Program-made: the position numbers and the translations under genes
NCBI RefSeq assembly: GCF_002878395.1
Contig: NC_061118.1
Location: forward strand, 123,952,691 to 124,016,690
Direction of reading: 5' to 3'
Source of the DNA: Capsicum annuum
Lineage: Eukaryota; Streptophyta; Magnoliopsida; Solanales; Solanaceae
Length of the DNA stretch: 64,000 nucleotides
Shown here: in pieces, positions 11,290-21,449 of the stretch
How positions within the stretch are numbered: the stretch's first letter is position 1
Layout: each line of letters opens with the position of its first letter
The notes under the pieces: generated by a model
Database searches by the model: none
What the model was told of the DNA's origin: nothing
What the model saw: the letters and a program-made list of their open reading frames with translations, nothing else

Positions 11290-12057
11290 GTTTAATAATT
11301 GGGATGTAGATGTTTCAAACAACCCATTCCTGGACTTCAAGAGGAAGATTAAAAAAATCAAGAAGGTGTTGACTATTTGGAGCAGAAAAATATATGGAGA
11401 CATTTTCAACAGTTGATAATCAGGGAGGAAATTTCTAGAATTAAAGAGTAATTATTTGAGAACCCTTCGGGCTGAAAATAGAGTGGTGATGCAAAAAAAC
11501 AAGACTGAATATACTAGGTATTTAAATCTAGAAGAGAGTTATTGGCAACAGAAAGTTGTATATGACTGGTTTGTAGATGGTGATAGAAACACCAAATTTT
11601 TTCATAGTATGGTCAAAGGGAGAAGGCAGAAACTAAAACTGATGAAGATTCAAAATCAGCAACGGGTATGGCTAGAGAAATCAAAAGAAATAACAGATAA
11701 GGCTGTAATGTTCTATTAGCAGCAGTTCAGACAGAAAAGGGATAATATAAACCATTCTCTTCTTGATCACATCTCTGAATTGATAAATGATGAAGACAAT
11801 AATGCTCTTAAAGTTATTCTTGACAGTGCTGAAGTAAAAAAGTCTGTGTTTAACCTGAGTGGGGAAAGTGCCTGTAGGCCAGATGGCTTATCAGGCAAAT
11901 TCTATCAAATATGTTGGGACATAGTGGGGCCAGACATTATAAGAATGACAATTGATTTTTTCTCTGCTAACTCTCTTCCTAAATCTATTACTCATACAAA
12001 TTTGGTTCTTATTCCGAAGAAAGTTAATGTGCAAACTTTCTTAGATATGAGACCAAT
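11290..12057 (+). pseudogene. L1 LINE linker and start of reverse transcriptase
   Basis: After the endonuclease, 11456-11718 gives YWQQKVVYDWFVDGDRNTKF, which corresponds to the usual WL..GDRNTKFFH block before plant L1 reverse transcriptase. A stop at 11717 follows. 11780-12057 then carries the first polymerase blocks (GLSGKFYQICWDIVG, NLVLIPKKVN, DMRPI). In plant L1s this segment leads into the PISL/SN..YKI block, and here that block is found only at 17083, after the inserted DNA. Confidence 0.8.
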
Positions 12058-12490
12058 TACAACAACAACAACAAACCCAGTGTAGTCCTACAGCGTGGGG
12101 TCTGGGGAGGGTAAGATGTACGTAGTCCATACCGCTACCTCTGAAGAGGTAGAGAGGCTGTTTTCGATAGACCCCCGGCTCAAGATAAAGGATAGTAAAC
12201 AAGGGGATGGATGACATAACTGAAATAAAGAATAAGAGATAATAAAATAAAAATCAGAGAAATATGAGATACGGGAAATAAGAGCAACACGGAATAAGAA
12301 AAATAGGAACTAAGAAATAAGAAATAGGCCACCCACCTAGTAGTAACAAACACTCACATACCAAAGACACCTATGTATACTGTCCAATGATTACTATCCC
12401 GACTACACAAGAACTCTCCTGACTGCTTGCTACAACCCACACACTAACACTAGCCTTCTAACCTTATCCTCGACCTCCACACACTAACAC
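12058..12490 (-). mobile_element. RTE LINE 3' end, antisense, inserted into the L1
   Basis: Reading leftward: the end of the RTE ORF region (around 12430-12480, GGTTAGAAGGCTAG), a 3' untranslated region, then GGTCTATCGAAAACAG, GGTAGCGGTATGGACTAC, TACACTGGG and the terminal (TTG)n at 12058. The tail matches that of the complete RTE 3' end at 27420-27544 and of the TS-SINE fragment at 17812. Together with the antisense RTE segment at 16602-17079 it forms the two ends of one 5'-truncated RTE inserted into the L1. The polymerase part between them has been lost or displaced by later insertions. Confidence 0.75.
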
Positions 12491-13836
12491 TATCCTTGTT
12501 GCCAAAGGATATATGCAAATATTTGGGCGTAATTATAGTGACACTTTCTCTCCCGTGGATAAAATACTATTTTTCCGTCTTTTCCTATCTATTATTGTCG
12601 TTCGTCATTGGCCTCTTATCAGTTGGACATTAAGAACGGTTTTCCACATGCTGAGCTTGAGGAAGGAATTTATATGGAGAAACCACCTAGTTTTATTGCT
12701 CAGGAGGAGTCTAGTAGCCTTGTATGTCGGTTGCGCAGGCCACTCTATGGTCTGAAGCAGTCCCCTCGAGCCTAGTTTGGAAAGTTTAGCACAGTAATTC
12801 AAGAGTTTGGCATGATTTATACCGGAGCTGATCACTCAGTGTTTTATCGTCATTCTGAACTAAATTTGTGTATTTATTTGGTCGTTCATGTTGACGATAT
12901 TGTTATCACCGGTAATGATAAGGATGGTATCACTAATTTGAAACATCTCTTCTAGCATTTCCAGACTAAAGACCTCGGCAAACTGAAATTTTTTTAGGTA
13001 TCAAGGTTGCTCAGTCCAGATTAGGTATTGTTATTTCTTAACGCAAGTATACCTTAGAAATTCTTGAGGAAACAAGAATGGTGGTATGTAGACTTATTGA
13101 CACTCCTATGGATCCAAATGTTAAACTTCTGTCAGGATAAGGGGAGCCACTCAGTGATCCTTAAAGGTATATGCGGTTGATTGAAAAGTTGAATTATCTC
13201 ACAGTGACTAGACCTGACATTTCTTTTCCTGTGAGTGTCGTAAGTCAATTTATGACTTCCTCCTTAATAGTCATTGGTAAGCAATTATTCGTATTTTGCG
13301 ATATATAAAGTCAGCTCCAGATAAAGGACTACTCTTCGAGGATCGAGGCCATAAGCATACCATCGGATATACAGATGTTGATTGGTCAAGATCACCCTCT
13401 GATAGACGTTCTACATCAGGATACTGTGTTTTCGCAGGAGGTAATTTGGTATCCTGGAAGAGTAAGAAACAGAGTATGGTTACTCGATCTAGTGCGGAAG
13501 CAGAATATCGAGCAATGGTTGTAGCAACTTGTGATCTAGTTTGGATCAAAGCTGAGAGAACTAAACTTTAGAGAATCAAAGCTGAGAGAACAAATTTGGA
13601 GAAACCAGTACGATGGAACTTGTGTGTGATAATCATGCAGCCTTTCATATCGCATCAAATTCAGTGTTTTGTAAGAGAACTACGCACATAGAGATTGATT
13701 GTTATTTTGTTAGAGGAAAGATACTCTCAGGGGATATTTGTGAAGTCAAGTGATCAACTTGCAGATATCTTCAATGACATTTGTAACAAGCTAGGTACAT
13801 ATGACTTCTATGCACCAGCTTGAGGGGGGGGAGGGG
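12490..13836 (+). pseudogene. Ty1/copia reverse transcriptase-RNase H fragment
   Basis: Broken frames give LVAKGYMQIFGRNYSDTFSP, then FPHAELEEGIYME and RRPLYGLKQSPRA. After a stop come VVHVDDIVITGND (catalytic motif usually YVDD; the Tyr is His, 12887-12898), TKDLGKLKFF and TRPDISFPVSVVSQFM. 13296-13571 is RNase H (YTDVDWSRSPSDRRSTSGYC and SWKSKKQSMVTRSSAEAEYR). At least six stops or frameshifts occur. Gag, protease and integrase are missing, because the element starts abruptly inside the polymerase, next to the antisense RTE leader. It ends with a G-rich polypurine tract at 13821-13836. Confidence 0.88.
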
Positions 13837-13974
13837 TTAAAATATGAGTAGGAATGGGAGAGGTATATAAAATCCTACTTGGTAAAGGATTGTTATGTAG
13901 TGTCTATAAATAGAGTCTCAATGTAATTATGTAGATACACAATTCAATAATATTTTTCTCCATTATTTCTCACA
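13837..13974 (+). repeat. Putative 3' LTR of the copia element
   Basis: Begins right after the polypurine tract as TTAAAATATGAGTAGGAATG; an initial TG seems to have been lost. It ends near TTATTTCTCACA. Length is about 138 bp, short but within the range of some copia lineages. No second LTR is present for comparison, so the ends are inferred. Confidence 0.55.
13905..13913 (+). promoter_or_regulatory. TATA box-like site in copia LTR
   Basis: TATAAATAG lies in the middle of the putative LTR, followed about 20 bp later by sequence that could be the transcript start. This is expected for a U3/R boundary. It is a motif match only. Confidence 0.4.
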
Positions 13975-14449
13975 ACTTCCACCTATGTAATGTAGCATTC
14001 ATGTGAACTATGCAGTGTTGTCAACACATGCTTAAACCTAGAAGCGAGATTCAAAACGTGTTGAGCGCAAACACTTTGGCTCGCGGAATGAGCACTTCAA
14101 TATTGTCATCAAGGTTTTAAGACATCCTTTTCCTTGCCAATGAGCCTCTCCTAAAGGGAGAGACACTAAAACAATTGATATTTCAGTTTATCGTAAAAAA
14201 AAGTAAGTTTTTAACATTTATTTGTCATTCATGAATATGTTTATTGGTCATGGACTTAACATATGTATTTGCATTTATTATTTTTTTGAGATTTAGTACT
14301 GTTTTATTCTTCGGTATTGAGGAATAAAATTACAAGGAAGTAAGGTCAGACTCTGATCTTTAAATAGCACCTAAGAATTCTACCAGCTCATCTATTCCTC
14401 CATAGAGTTTCCTTTACACCAAAAAAATAAGAAACTAAACAGTTCCATT
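13975..14449. other. Spacer with GCG-rich repeat scrap
   Basis: No gene seen. 14030-14095 has AAACCTAGAAGCGAGATTC and TTGAGCGCAAACACTTTGGC, resembling GC-rich dispersed repeats of Solanaceae. A related scrap lies at 15655-15815, on the other side of the antisense L1 fragment. Confidence 0.4.
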
Positions 14450-15690
14450 TCACATCATGAATGCCCATGTCTCTCTTTCCATATTGTCTACCATATACAT
14501 GAAGGTATTATCCTCCATCATTTTTCCTGGTTCTTACCTCCCCCTCTTCTCATCCAACAGTTCATCAAATCAGCAGTATGCTCAGACATTGTCCATTAGT
14601 CTTTGTGAGACTAAGGAACCGATTCCACAATTGTGTAGTGAATTTTTAATGTAGAAAAAAAGGTGGTTCGTCTCCCCAGTTTCATTACACAGAAACATCT
14701 AGTCACTACTACTCTCCCCTTCTTTTGTAGAACCTCATGTGTAAGGCATGCTCTCTTCACCACTAGCCAAGTGAAATATTTAACCGTGGTGGAAGCCATG
14801 CTCTTCCAGATATTCTTCCAGATTTTTAGGCACTCACCTTGCATCACATTATTTTCTTGTACACGTTATTCACATGAAAAATATCATCCCTATGTCTCCA
14901 TCTCAGTGCATCAGACAAGGATGATAGCAGGATGATAGCGCCTGGGAAATTTTCCATTTCACTCAATAGGCTTGTCACTCTACCTCCCAGTCATTTAGAT
15001 GTCTTCTAAAATTAAGATTCCACCCTTGGTTTGACCATCTTTCAAAAATGGTTACTTTAGGGTCACTACTTAACATCATAAAATCAGGATAAGCTTCTTG
15101 TAAAGGGACTTTGCCCTCTCCAATTATCCTTCCAGAACAGGGTTTTGGTGCCATCTCCAACCCTGATTCTGGAGTTTGTACTTTGGCCAAAGTGATCTGA
15201 TTTCCTCCAAACCCCCATACCATAAGTGCAATTACTTTCATTAGAACACAATTGGCTGGTTTGACCAAACTTGTGGGAAATGACCTCTTCCATAGAGCAG
15301 AATCGTCTCCACTAAATCTCTATAACCATTCATCAGTAGATCATTATTGTGGATCCTTAAATTTCTGATAGCAAGACCCCCTTGTTCTTAGCTCTGTTGT
15401 GCAACCTCCCATTTGACCAATTTGTATTCCTCACTTCTTTGTTGCCTTTCCATAGAAATTCTCCTCAATTTGTTCAGCTTCTTAATCACACTTGCAGACA
15501 TAATAAATAGAGACATCACATACGTAGGAAGAGAGTCCAACATAGAGTTGATTAGTGATCCTTCCCTCTAATGAATGATATTGGGCTTTCCACTGAGCCA
15601 ACCTTTTTTTAGCTTTCTCCATCCTTCTGTTTCCTTGTGTAGATTCTCGTAGCAGTGTTATCAATGACGCTCGCCACGTCGCCAATGGTG
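14450..15690 (-). pseudogene. Antisense L1-type LINE, reverse transcriptase C-terminal part
   Basis: Reading leftward from 15690: AQWKAQYHSLEGRITNQ (thumb-region block of plant L1 polymerase), then around 15084-15293 MGVWRKSDHFGQ and GDGTKTLFWKDNWRG. At 14611-14847 comes KYFTWLVVKRACLTHEVLQ with GRVVVTRCFCV, the zinc-binding zf-RVT block. Order and spacing fit the last third of an L1 ORF2. Frameshifts separate the blocks. It is a different copy from the sense L1 around it, since the same domains occur again at 17918-18960. Confidence 0.82.
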
Positions 15691-15815
15691 AATGGCAAGG
15701 CGAGGCATAGTCACCACCAGCCTTTGTGGCACTGTGACCTACAAAAGGCGACGCCTAGGCGAGGTTAGCAACACGGAGAGGCGAGGTTACAATGGCATCA
15801 CCTTTTTATTTTCTT
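15655..15815. repeat. GC-rich GGCGAGG repeat scrap
   Basis: Multiple GGCGAGG/GCCTAGGCGAGG/CGCCACGTCGCC words in an otherwise AT-rich area. This is probably a piece of a dispersed non-autonomous repeat. I see neither terminal repeats nor a tRNA-like box, so the class is unknown. Confidence 0.45.
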
Positions 15816-16237
15816 AAAAAAATTACGGTTTTAGGAATAAAAAAGGTAATTGTTGGGCTTATTTTCCTATTTTGGTTCGACTATCTTACCTGCTTGGCGA
15901 CTGCGACCTAAGACTAGTCATTACTGCGACTGTGATTCCAAAGACTAACAGTGGCTACTCCGGCAATTGGTAAGTACTCCAACGACATGGTTTCTCTTTT
16001 TCTTTTTCTTGTTTCTTCTTCTTACTCAGGCGACTCAACTGGTAGTCTGGTACTGATTTCTTATTTTTTTCTCTTCTTCTGTTTTTTTTCTTCTATTTCT
16101 TCCTCTTTCTCCTTTTTCTGTACATTGTATTACACTATTACTGTAATTTTTAGTATCTATTTTAAATTTTTGACTTGAAATATTTCCTAATATATTAGTG
16201 TTGAAATTTTGATCATTTATATATGCAATTAACTGTT
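15816..16237. other. Non-coding spacer with pyrimidine-rich run
   Basis: No gene or element end recognised. 15985-16125 is rich in TTTCTT and gives a spurious frame (15951-16178). Confidence 0.5.
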
Positions 16238-16601
16238 ACAGCTTACGAAAGACATGACCCTTAATAGGAAGGTGTGGAGGGCGTAAATTACGGTAGAGGG
16301 CTAGTAGGTAGGAGTACGCTCGTAATATTAGGAAAAGGGTGTTGTTTGTATTGGTGCCTTTAGTGCCTTGTAGCCTCTTGGTGATGTCTCTGATTTTGTA
16401 TAGCAAGTTTATACTACTACTTTGTGGGTGTCTTGTTTTCTTTATTATCTAGCAGTGTGTCACCCTTTGTTTGTTGTGTGTCTTTATGTTTATTGTTATA
16501 TTTGTTATTGTCCTGAGCCGAGGGTCTATCGAAAATAGTCTCTCTACTTCATCTGAGGTAGTAGTATGGACTGCGGACACTCTAACCCCAAACCCCACTT
16601 C
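16238..16601 (+). mobile_element. RTE LINE 3' end, sense, tail truncated
   Basis: Begins with KDMTLNRKVWRA, the last codons of an RTE ORF (compare KI at 27207). It then has a 3' untranslated region containing CCGAGGGTCTATCGAAAATA and GTAGTATGGACTGC. It breaks off at about 16601 within the CCCC-ACCCCACT tail block, before TACACTGGG and (TTG)n. At that point it meets an antisense RTE fragment directly. Confidence 0.75.
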
Positions 16602-17079
16602 ATCATTCAGGAGAGCCTATGAAAATACGACTGCCATCTTTTCTTAATGTGACCGTCCTCCACCAACACTCTACCATCCTCCCCTTTAATGCACTTCACT
16701 TGGTCGAGGTTACGACCCTTCCTCTCTCTAGCCTTAGCATGCCTAAACAACCTCTTTTCCCCTCCTTTCTCCTCTAACCCTGCATACAAGCTCTCAAACG
16801 TTGCCGTCTTAGCAGCCGTAACTGCTAACTTAGCCTCCTTCCTAGCTAACTTGTGCTCCTCCCTATTTACCCATTTCTCTTCTTCATCCTTACTCTCAAC
16901 CAACTTAGGATACGCCCCCTTCTTAGTCTCCACTTTCTTTTTAACTTCTTCATTCCACCACCAATCCCCCCGATGATGCCCGGCTCGGCCCCTGGAAACA
17001 CCCAACACCTCACTAGTATTCTCCCTGATGCACCTTGCCACCTTATCCCACATACTATCCACGTCCCCCCTACACTCCC
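16602..17079 (-). pseudogene. Antisense RTE LINE segment between endonuclease and reverse transcriptase
   Basis: One open stretch on the minus strand (about 17062 down to 16607) starts [18 protein letters not shown] and continues through [17 protein letters not shown] to WQSYFHRLS. It is collinear with 25240-25705 of the RTE copy further right and is clearly the same family. The right end at 17080 is the exact return to L1 sequence, so this is the truncated 5' end of the RTE that inserted into the L1. Its 3' end is at 12058-12490. Confidence 0.82.
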
Positions 17080-17082
17080 AGT

Positions 17083-17811
17083 CTGAGTAATTTTGGCAAT
17101 AAGATTATATCCAAAATTATTCATGATAGATTGTAAGGTGTTTTACCAAACCGTATTTCTCCTAACCAGTCTGATTTTGTTAAAGATAGAAACATTATTG
17201 AGAATGTTCTACTGACTCGAGAACTGATAATACACAATAGTAAGAGAGGAAAGCCATCTAATGTTGACATTAAGCTGGATATGGCTAAAGCTTATAACAA
17301 AGTTTCTTGTTTTTTCCTGATGACGGTGATAAGGAAGATGGGATTCTCTAATATTTTTGTTGATTTTATTTGGAGATTGATTTCTAACAATTATTATTCT
17401 ATGTTTATTAATGGGCAATCTTATGGCTTTTTTCACTCCACTAGGGGAGTGAAGCAAGGGGATCCTCTTTTCCTAGCTTTATTCATTCTCTTCAGAGGTG
17501 CTTTCAAGAGCCTTAAATTTCTTATTTGAAGACAATCAGTTTGTTGGATTTAGAATGCCTAAGTGGTGTTCTAGTTTGAGCCACTTAGCTTATGCTGATG
17601 ATGTCATTATCTTTTCCTCATCCAATTCTTAGTCTTTGGAAAATATTATATTTATTTTGTATGAATATGAGCAATAATTAGGATGAAAAGTTAACCAGGA
17701 TAAAACTTCTTTTACATCAATCAAAACACAGAAGGGGAAATGGATTCTCAAATTGCTCACATCACTGGAATAGACAAAGGCAAGTTTCCAATAAAATATC
17801 TGGGGTGTCCT
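17083..17811 (+). pseudogene. L1 reverse transcriptase core
   Basis: Conserved blocks in order: NQSDFVKDRNIIENVLLTRE, KLDMAKAYNKVSCFFL (first catalytic aspartate, motif usually D.eKAYD.V), TRGVKQGDPLFLALF, then after a frame change HLAYADDVIIFSSSNS (YADD at 17591-17602, intact). The final block, GIDKGKFPIKYLGCP, is interrupted at 17811 by the SINE. The polymerase residues are kept, but stops at 17187, 17528 and after YADD disable it. Confidence 0.85.
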
Positions 17812-17907
17812 CAACAACAACAACAACAACAAACCCAGTGTATTTCCACAAAGTGGGGTCTAAGGAGGGTAGAATGTACGCAGTCCATACTGCTACCTCC
17901 AAAGAAT
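17812..17907 (-). mobile_element. 5'-truncated TS-type SINE with 10-bp target duplication
   Basis: A 96-bp insert flanked by GGGGTGTCCT on both sides (17802-17811 and 17908-17917). On the minus strand it reads GGTAGCAGTATGGACTGCG, CCTTAGACCCCACTTTGTGG, TACACTGGG and a (TTG)n end. That is the 3' part of the Solanaceae TS SINE, which shares its tail with RTE LINEs. The tRNA-derived head is missing, so it could equally be a very short RTE 3' end. The duplication is unambiguous. Confidence 0.85.
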
Positions 17908-17917
17908 GGGGTGTCCT

Positions 17918-18960
17918 ATTACCCATAAAAAGAAAAGGAAAGAAGACTATGTTGATCTTCTTGACAAAGTGAAGGGAAAACTTCAAGCATGTAAGGAGAA
18001 ACTTCTCTCTTATGGTGGAAAGAAAGTCCTTACAAGTGTTTTGAAGACTATGCCTATTTATGTGTTATCGGTAATAGTTCCTCCTATTTTTGTGTTGAAG
18101 GAAATTCATAGAATCTTCGCAAAGTTCTTTTGGAGTAATAAAGAAACAGGAAGAAGCAAACATTGGTCTACATGGACAAAAGTGTGTCCGCCTAAAAATG
18201 AAGGGGAACTTGGATTTAGATCTATGTTTGATGTGTCTAAGGCAATGTATGCAAAATTATGGTGGAGATTTAGAACACAAAATAATTTATGGACCCATTT
18301 CTTATGGCCCAAATATTGTAAGAAGCAGATCTCTACCCTTGTGAAATGGAAAGAAGGCTCTCATGTTTGGAAGTACATGCTGGAGAATAGGGACAAAGTT
18401 GAACAATTTCTTTGGTGGGAGCCTAAAAGAGGAACAATAAACATTTGATTTGATAATTGGACTAATCTTGGTCCATTATTCAAGCACCCTTTAGATACTC
18501 ACACTTGCTATTGGAGACTTTTTGACTAAAGATGGTTGGAATTTTTAGATCATACAAGAAAGAGTTCCAAAGTATGTGGTGGAGCATTCTAGGAACAACT
18601 TAAGCAAAGCCCAACTAATGGATGAACAAACCACGGTGGACTTTGACTAGTACATGTAGTTTTAGTGTGAAGAGTTTCTGGAACCTGTTACGAAATAAGA
18701 AGGATCTTAATGAAGATCTCAGTCAACTGTGGTGCACAGGATTACCTTTCAAATTTCTTTCCTTGCCTGGAGAGTGTGGTTAGGCAAGGTGGCTATTTCT
18801 CATTTGATTAATATCTAGAATCCTAATAATTTTGCTAATTGTAGGTGTTGTTCAAGTCCTAAAAGGGAGACAATTGAACATCTTTTTCTGAGTGGAGAGG
18901 TGGCAAGATTAGTATGGAAACATTATTCTAGGGCAGTTGGTATTAAATAATGCCACTCTT
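17918..18960 (+). pseudogene. L1 thumb, connection and zf-RVT region
   Basis: 17906-18448 is the longest open stretch: KLLSYGGKKVLTSVLKTMPI, FVLKEIHRIFAKFFWSNKE, LGFRSMFDVSKAMYAKLWWR. These blocks follow the polymerase in plant L1 ORF2. Beyond a stop at 18446, frames at 18450-18960 recover FDNWTNLGPLF, LPFKFLSL and CRCCSSPKRETIEHLFLSGE, the cysteine/histidine zf-RVT block. The first ~12 bases of the open frame include the right SINE duplication. Confidence 0.82.
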
Positions 18961-18989
18961 TGAAACCCAACAAAAGAATATAGTGGAAC

Positions 18990-19230
18990 AGTCAAGGAAA
19001 TTCAAGATTAGTCCCATACTTATAGAGTCAGATTCTCTGACTATGATGCAGATTTTGGAGAATAGATGAAAGCCCCCCTGGAGGTTGATAATTGAAGTAA
19101 ATGGCATTAACAGACCGAGGAGAACAATGACAACAAGAGTACAACATTCCCTTCAAGAAGAAAATGCTCTTGCTGATTTTTTCAGTAACCTTATTTTTTA
19201 TTTTGCAGGTGATTTTTAATTGAATATTTT
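18990..19230 (+). pseudogene. RNase H-like C-terminal domain of the L1
   Basis: A single frame gives ESDSLTMMQILENR, a stop, PWRLIIEVNGINR and VQHSLQEENALADFFSNL. This matches the last third of the plant RNase H-like domain that ends many L1 ORF2 proteins (E-S-D-S-L and REGN..AD blocks). The first catalytic residues are not visible. It explains why this LINE extends past the zf-RVT block. Confidence 0.65.
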
Positions 19231-19300
19231 GAAGACATACCAAGCAATGGAAATTAGACAACCAAGACATTCCACAAATAAGAAGGCAAGTTACTAGCAG

Positions 19301-20220
19301 TTAAAAGCTTAGATGTTAATTTGATCGGAACATCTTATTATCGGAATTAGCCTAGTGAAGGAAAAAAATACTATATCGGGATAAGCAAGGATTACCAAAC
19401 ATTTTAGGGACCATAATTGACTGATGGTATCTACACATGAGTTATTAAACTTGGACGAGATTTCATACCACAACTAGCATTTTGATAGCAGAAGAAAGCA
19501 CAAAATATGTAACTATGTCTGAAGAAAATTCATATGATGGAGTATCCGCACCTGGTGAGAGCTTGGGGTGTTCAAAGGTACGAAATCAAGACGTAGATAC
19601 TGCTTAAGGTTTCATTATGTCAACAATACTATTTCTACTGGTAATCTGCGGCAAGTTACCACACAGTGAGTTACAAATAATTTCTCAAAAAATGTTTTCT
19701 ATTTTTCTTATTAACGTATTAGATGGTGGTATCAATCTCTGGCTAGATTCAACTCACCATTCAGCTGAAAAGAGGGATACAATTCATTTTAAGGAAAAGA
19801 GAGGACTTAACTTGAATGAAGAGTTGATAAGAGAAGATGGATTTGCCTTTCATCCTCAAATTTGGCTCTTCCAAAGTCACTTTATGAGTCGAAGCTATTA
19901 TGGTAGATCAAGCTTTAAGTTGAATCGCAGATGCAAGTTTAAGAGTTGAATGCATATACAAATGAGAAACATCTTCTTGAGAATGGTTCAATGATTTTTG
20001 GGATTCATTTTGGATAGATTTGATGGGATTTGGACAAGAGAGCTACAAGCTTCTGGTTACTTTCGTAATTGCTGGAGTAATATCTTATTTCTATATGTTG
20101 GATCCAATTATTCTTGGGCCAGGCCATTTTTGGCTAGGCTTTTGCACCCTTACTGTTTTGTTTTCAATGAATGGGCTCCTGCCCAATTTTAATTTTTTTA
20201 AAAATTTCTTCTGTGCTTGA
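19301..20220 (+). other. Probable L1 3' tail / unassigned
   Basis: Contains two short open stretches (19617-19949; 19998-20220) with no domain I recognise. The segment 20090-20215 (GPGHFWLGF, SMNGLLPN) has the look of LINE 3' leader or terminal codons, because it follows L1 sequence without a visible break. I cannot prove it, and it may be ordinary flanking DNA. Confidence 0.3.
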
Positions 20221-21440
20221 CCCAAAATTTTTCATTATTTTATAAATTACAAAATTTAAATAATTTAATCTACATTGATTAAATGGCCTGCAGAGAAGGA
20301 AAATTATTTTCTGCTCTTAAATTTTCGTAAGATCTTATAGTAGACTCGAAGTGTGTTGATCAATCCACAACATTATTTGCCGGAATAAGAGAAAGTTCAT
20401 TCAAATTGTTGAAAAGAAAGATATAAGTACTTCTCTTGATCTTAAGGTTTTTCTATTATCACATTCATATCTTTTATGAAAGGTTTCACAATGATAATTA
20501 TGTTGCCTATTAATAAAAAAATGAATTATACTAAAAGAATCTTAGTATCAAACATAAAGGTTTAACATGATCATCAGTGGTTTAAGTAGTAAGTCAAAAT
20601 ATGTTCTACAGTGGAATCATTTGTGTGCAGTGGTGATAACAAAGTTTTCCCAAAGAAGTTCAATGATACTTTGATACTTTTACCTCAGCAACCCCCATAA
20701 AATAGTTTAACGAAATTGCATTTGCACTCAATCCAAATTTTTTATTCATGAGCACATATTTATCTAAAATTTTCTTGTAGTTACATTCCTAACTTTCACC
20801 TAAAGAGGTGATTCATGGAGAATGTAGTTGTCTAAATGCATATTTTGAGGCAACTCATACGCTATTCAGAGCAAATAGAGCACAAAAAGAAAAAATAACA
20901 TGTTTTAGAAGAAAATTTTATATTAAAATTATATTATTGCATCATAAACCCGCAGTTATATGTTATGCTCTAAGGTGAGAAATAAAAAATAACTCAGTTG
21001 TATATACTCTTGACATTATCTTTGGAATGACAATGCTTGAGCTATAAACCAACTAGTAAAATATCGAGTCTTTTGCGTTAGTATCTTGACATTTATGTTC
21101 AATTGTAACATGTTAGATTAGTTTTATAAATTCGTTTGTAAATATTCTATAAATTAAAAAAAAAATATTTGAAATAAACCCATTAAATAGCAAATCAACC
21201 TTGGCCGAATTCAATTAACACCCATTTTATTTTTCTCAATGTAGGTGCTCTTAATATCTATTGTATTCCCATCAAAGATATTGTATTTCTTGTTAGATCT
21301 GTTATTGATTTCCAAATCATATGTTTTTTAAGGTAAATTCTAAGAGACATGAATGAGGGGATACTAAGTTGGTGAATCGAATACTCACTAACAAGATAAA
21401 AGTCAGGCAGTCAAATCAATTAAGCTACCGCAATAAGTTA
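20221..21440. other. Non-coding AT-rich DNA
   Basis: No frame, RNA or element boundary that I can support. Confidence 0.5.
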
Positions 21441-21449
21441 GCAAGGGTA

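Larger units (their letters stand above)
10020..12057 (+). mobile_element. L1-type LINE, 5' part (continues at 17080)
   Basis: Sense-strand remains of a non-LTR retrotransposon. Order: a poorly conserved leader frame (10136-10429, perhaps the end of ORF1), endonuclease (about 10700-11110), linker (11110-11720) and the start of reverse transcriptase (11780-12057). The protein trail breaks at DMRPI at 12057, inside reverse transcriptase, and resumes with [11 protein letters not shown] at 17083. The pieces fit end to end, so one LINE has been opened by a later 5-kb insertion. Stops and frameshifts are frequent. The 5' boundary is approximate. Confidence 0.82.
17080..19300 (+). mobile_element. 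L1-type LINE, 3' part (continuation of 10020-12057)
   Basis: Resumes the L1 polymerase at [11 protein letters not shown] and runs through the polymerase core (17080-17811), a small SINE insertion (17812-17907), the thumb and connection region (17918-18450), the zf-RVT zinc block (about 18720-18960) and an RNase H-like end (about 18990-19220). With the left part this gives roughly 4.2 kb of one L1. Stops are scattered throughout. The 3' end is not marked by an obvious poly-A; it may run on to about 20220. Confidence 0.82.

Noticed and set aside
13296..13571. Antisense frame 13271-13549 over the copia RNase H
   Set aside because: Shadow of the conserved sense-strand RNase H blocks.
16689..17086. 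Sense-strand frames overlapping 16602-17079
   Set aside because: Shadows of the antisense RTE coding segment, which has clear RTE blocks in the other strand.
19617..20220. A host gene in the open stretches 19617-19949 and 19998-20220
   Set aside because: No recognisable domain, no splice-consistent structure, and the position right after an L1 makes LINE tail or chance more likely.
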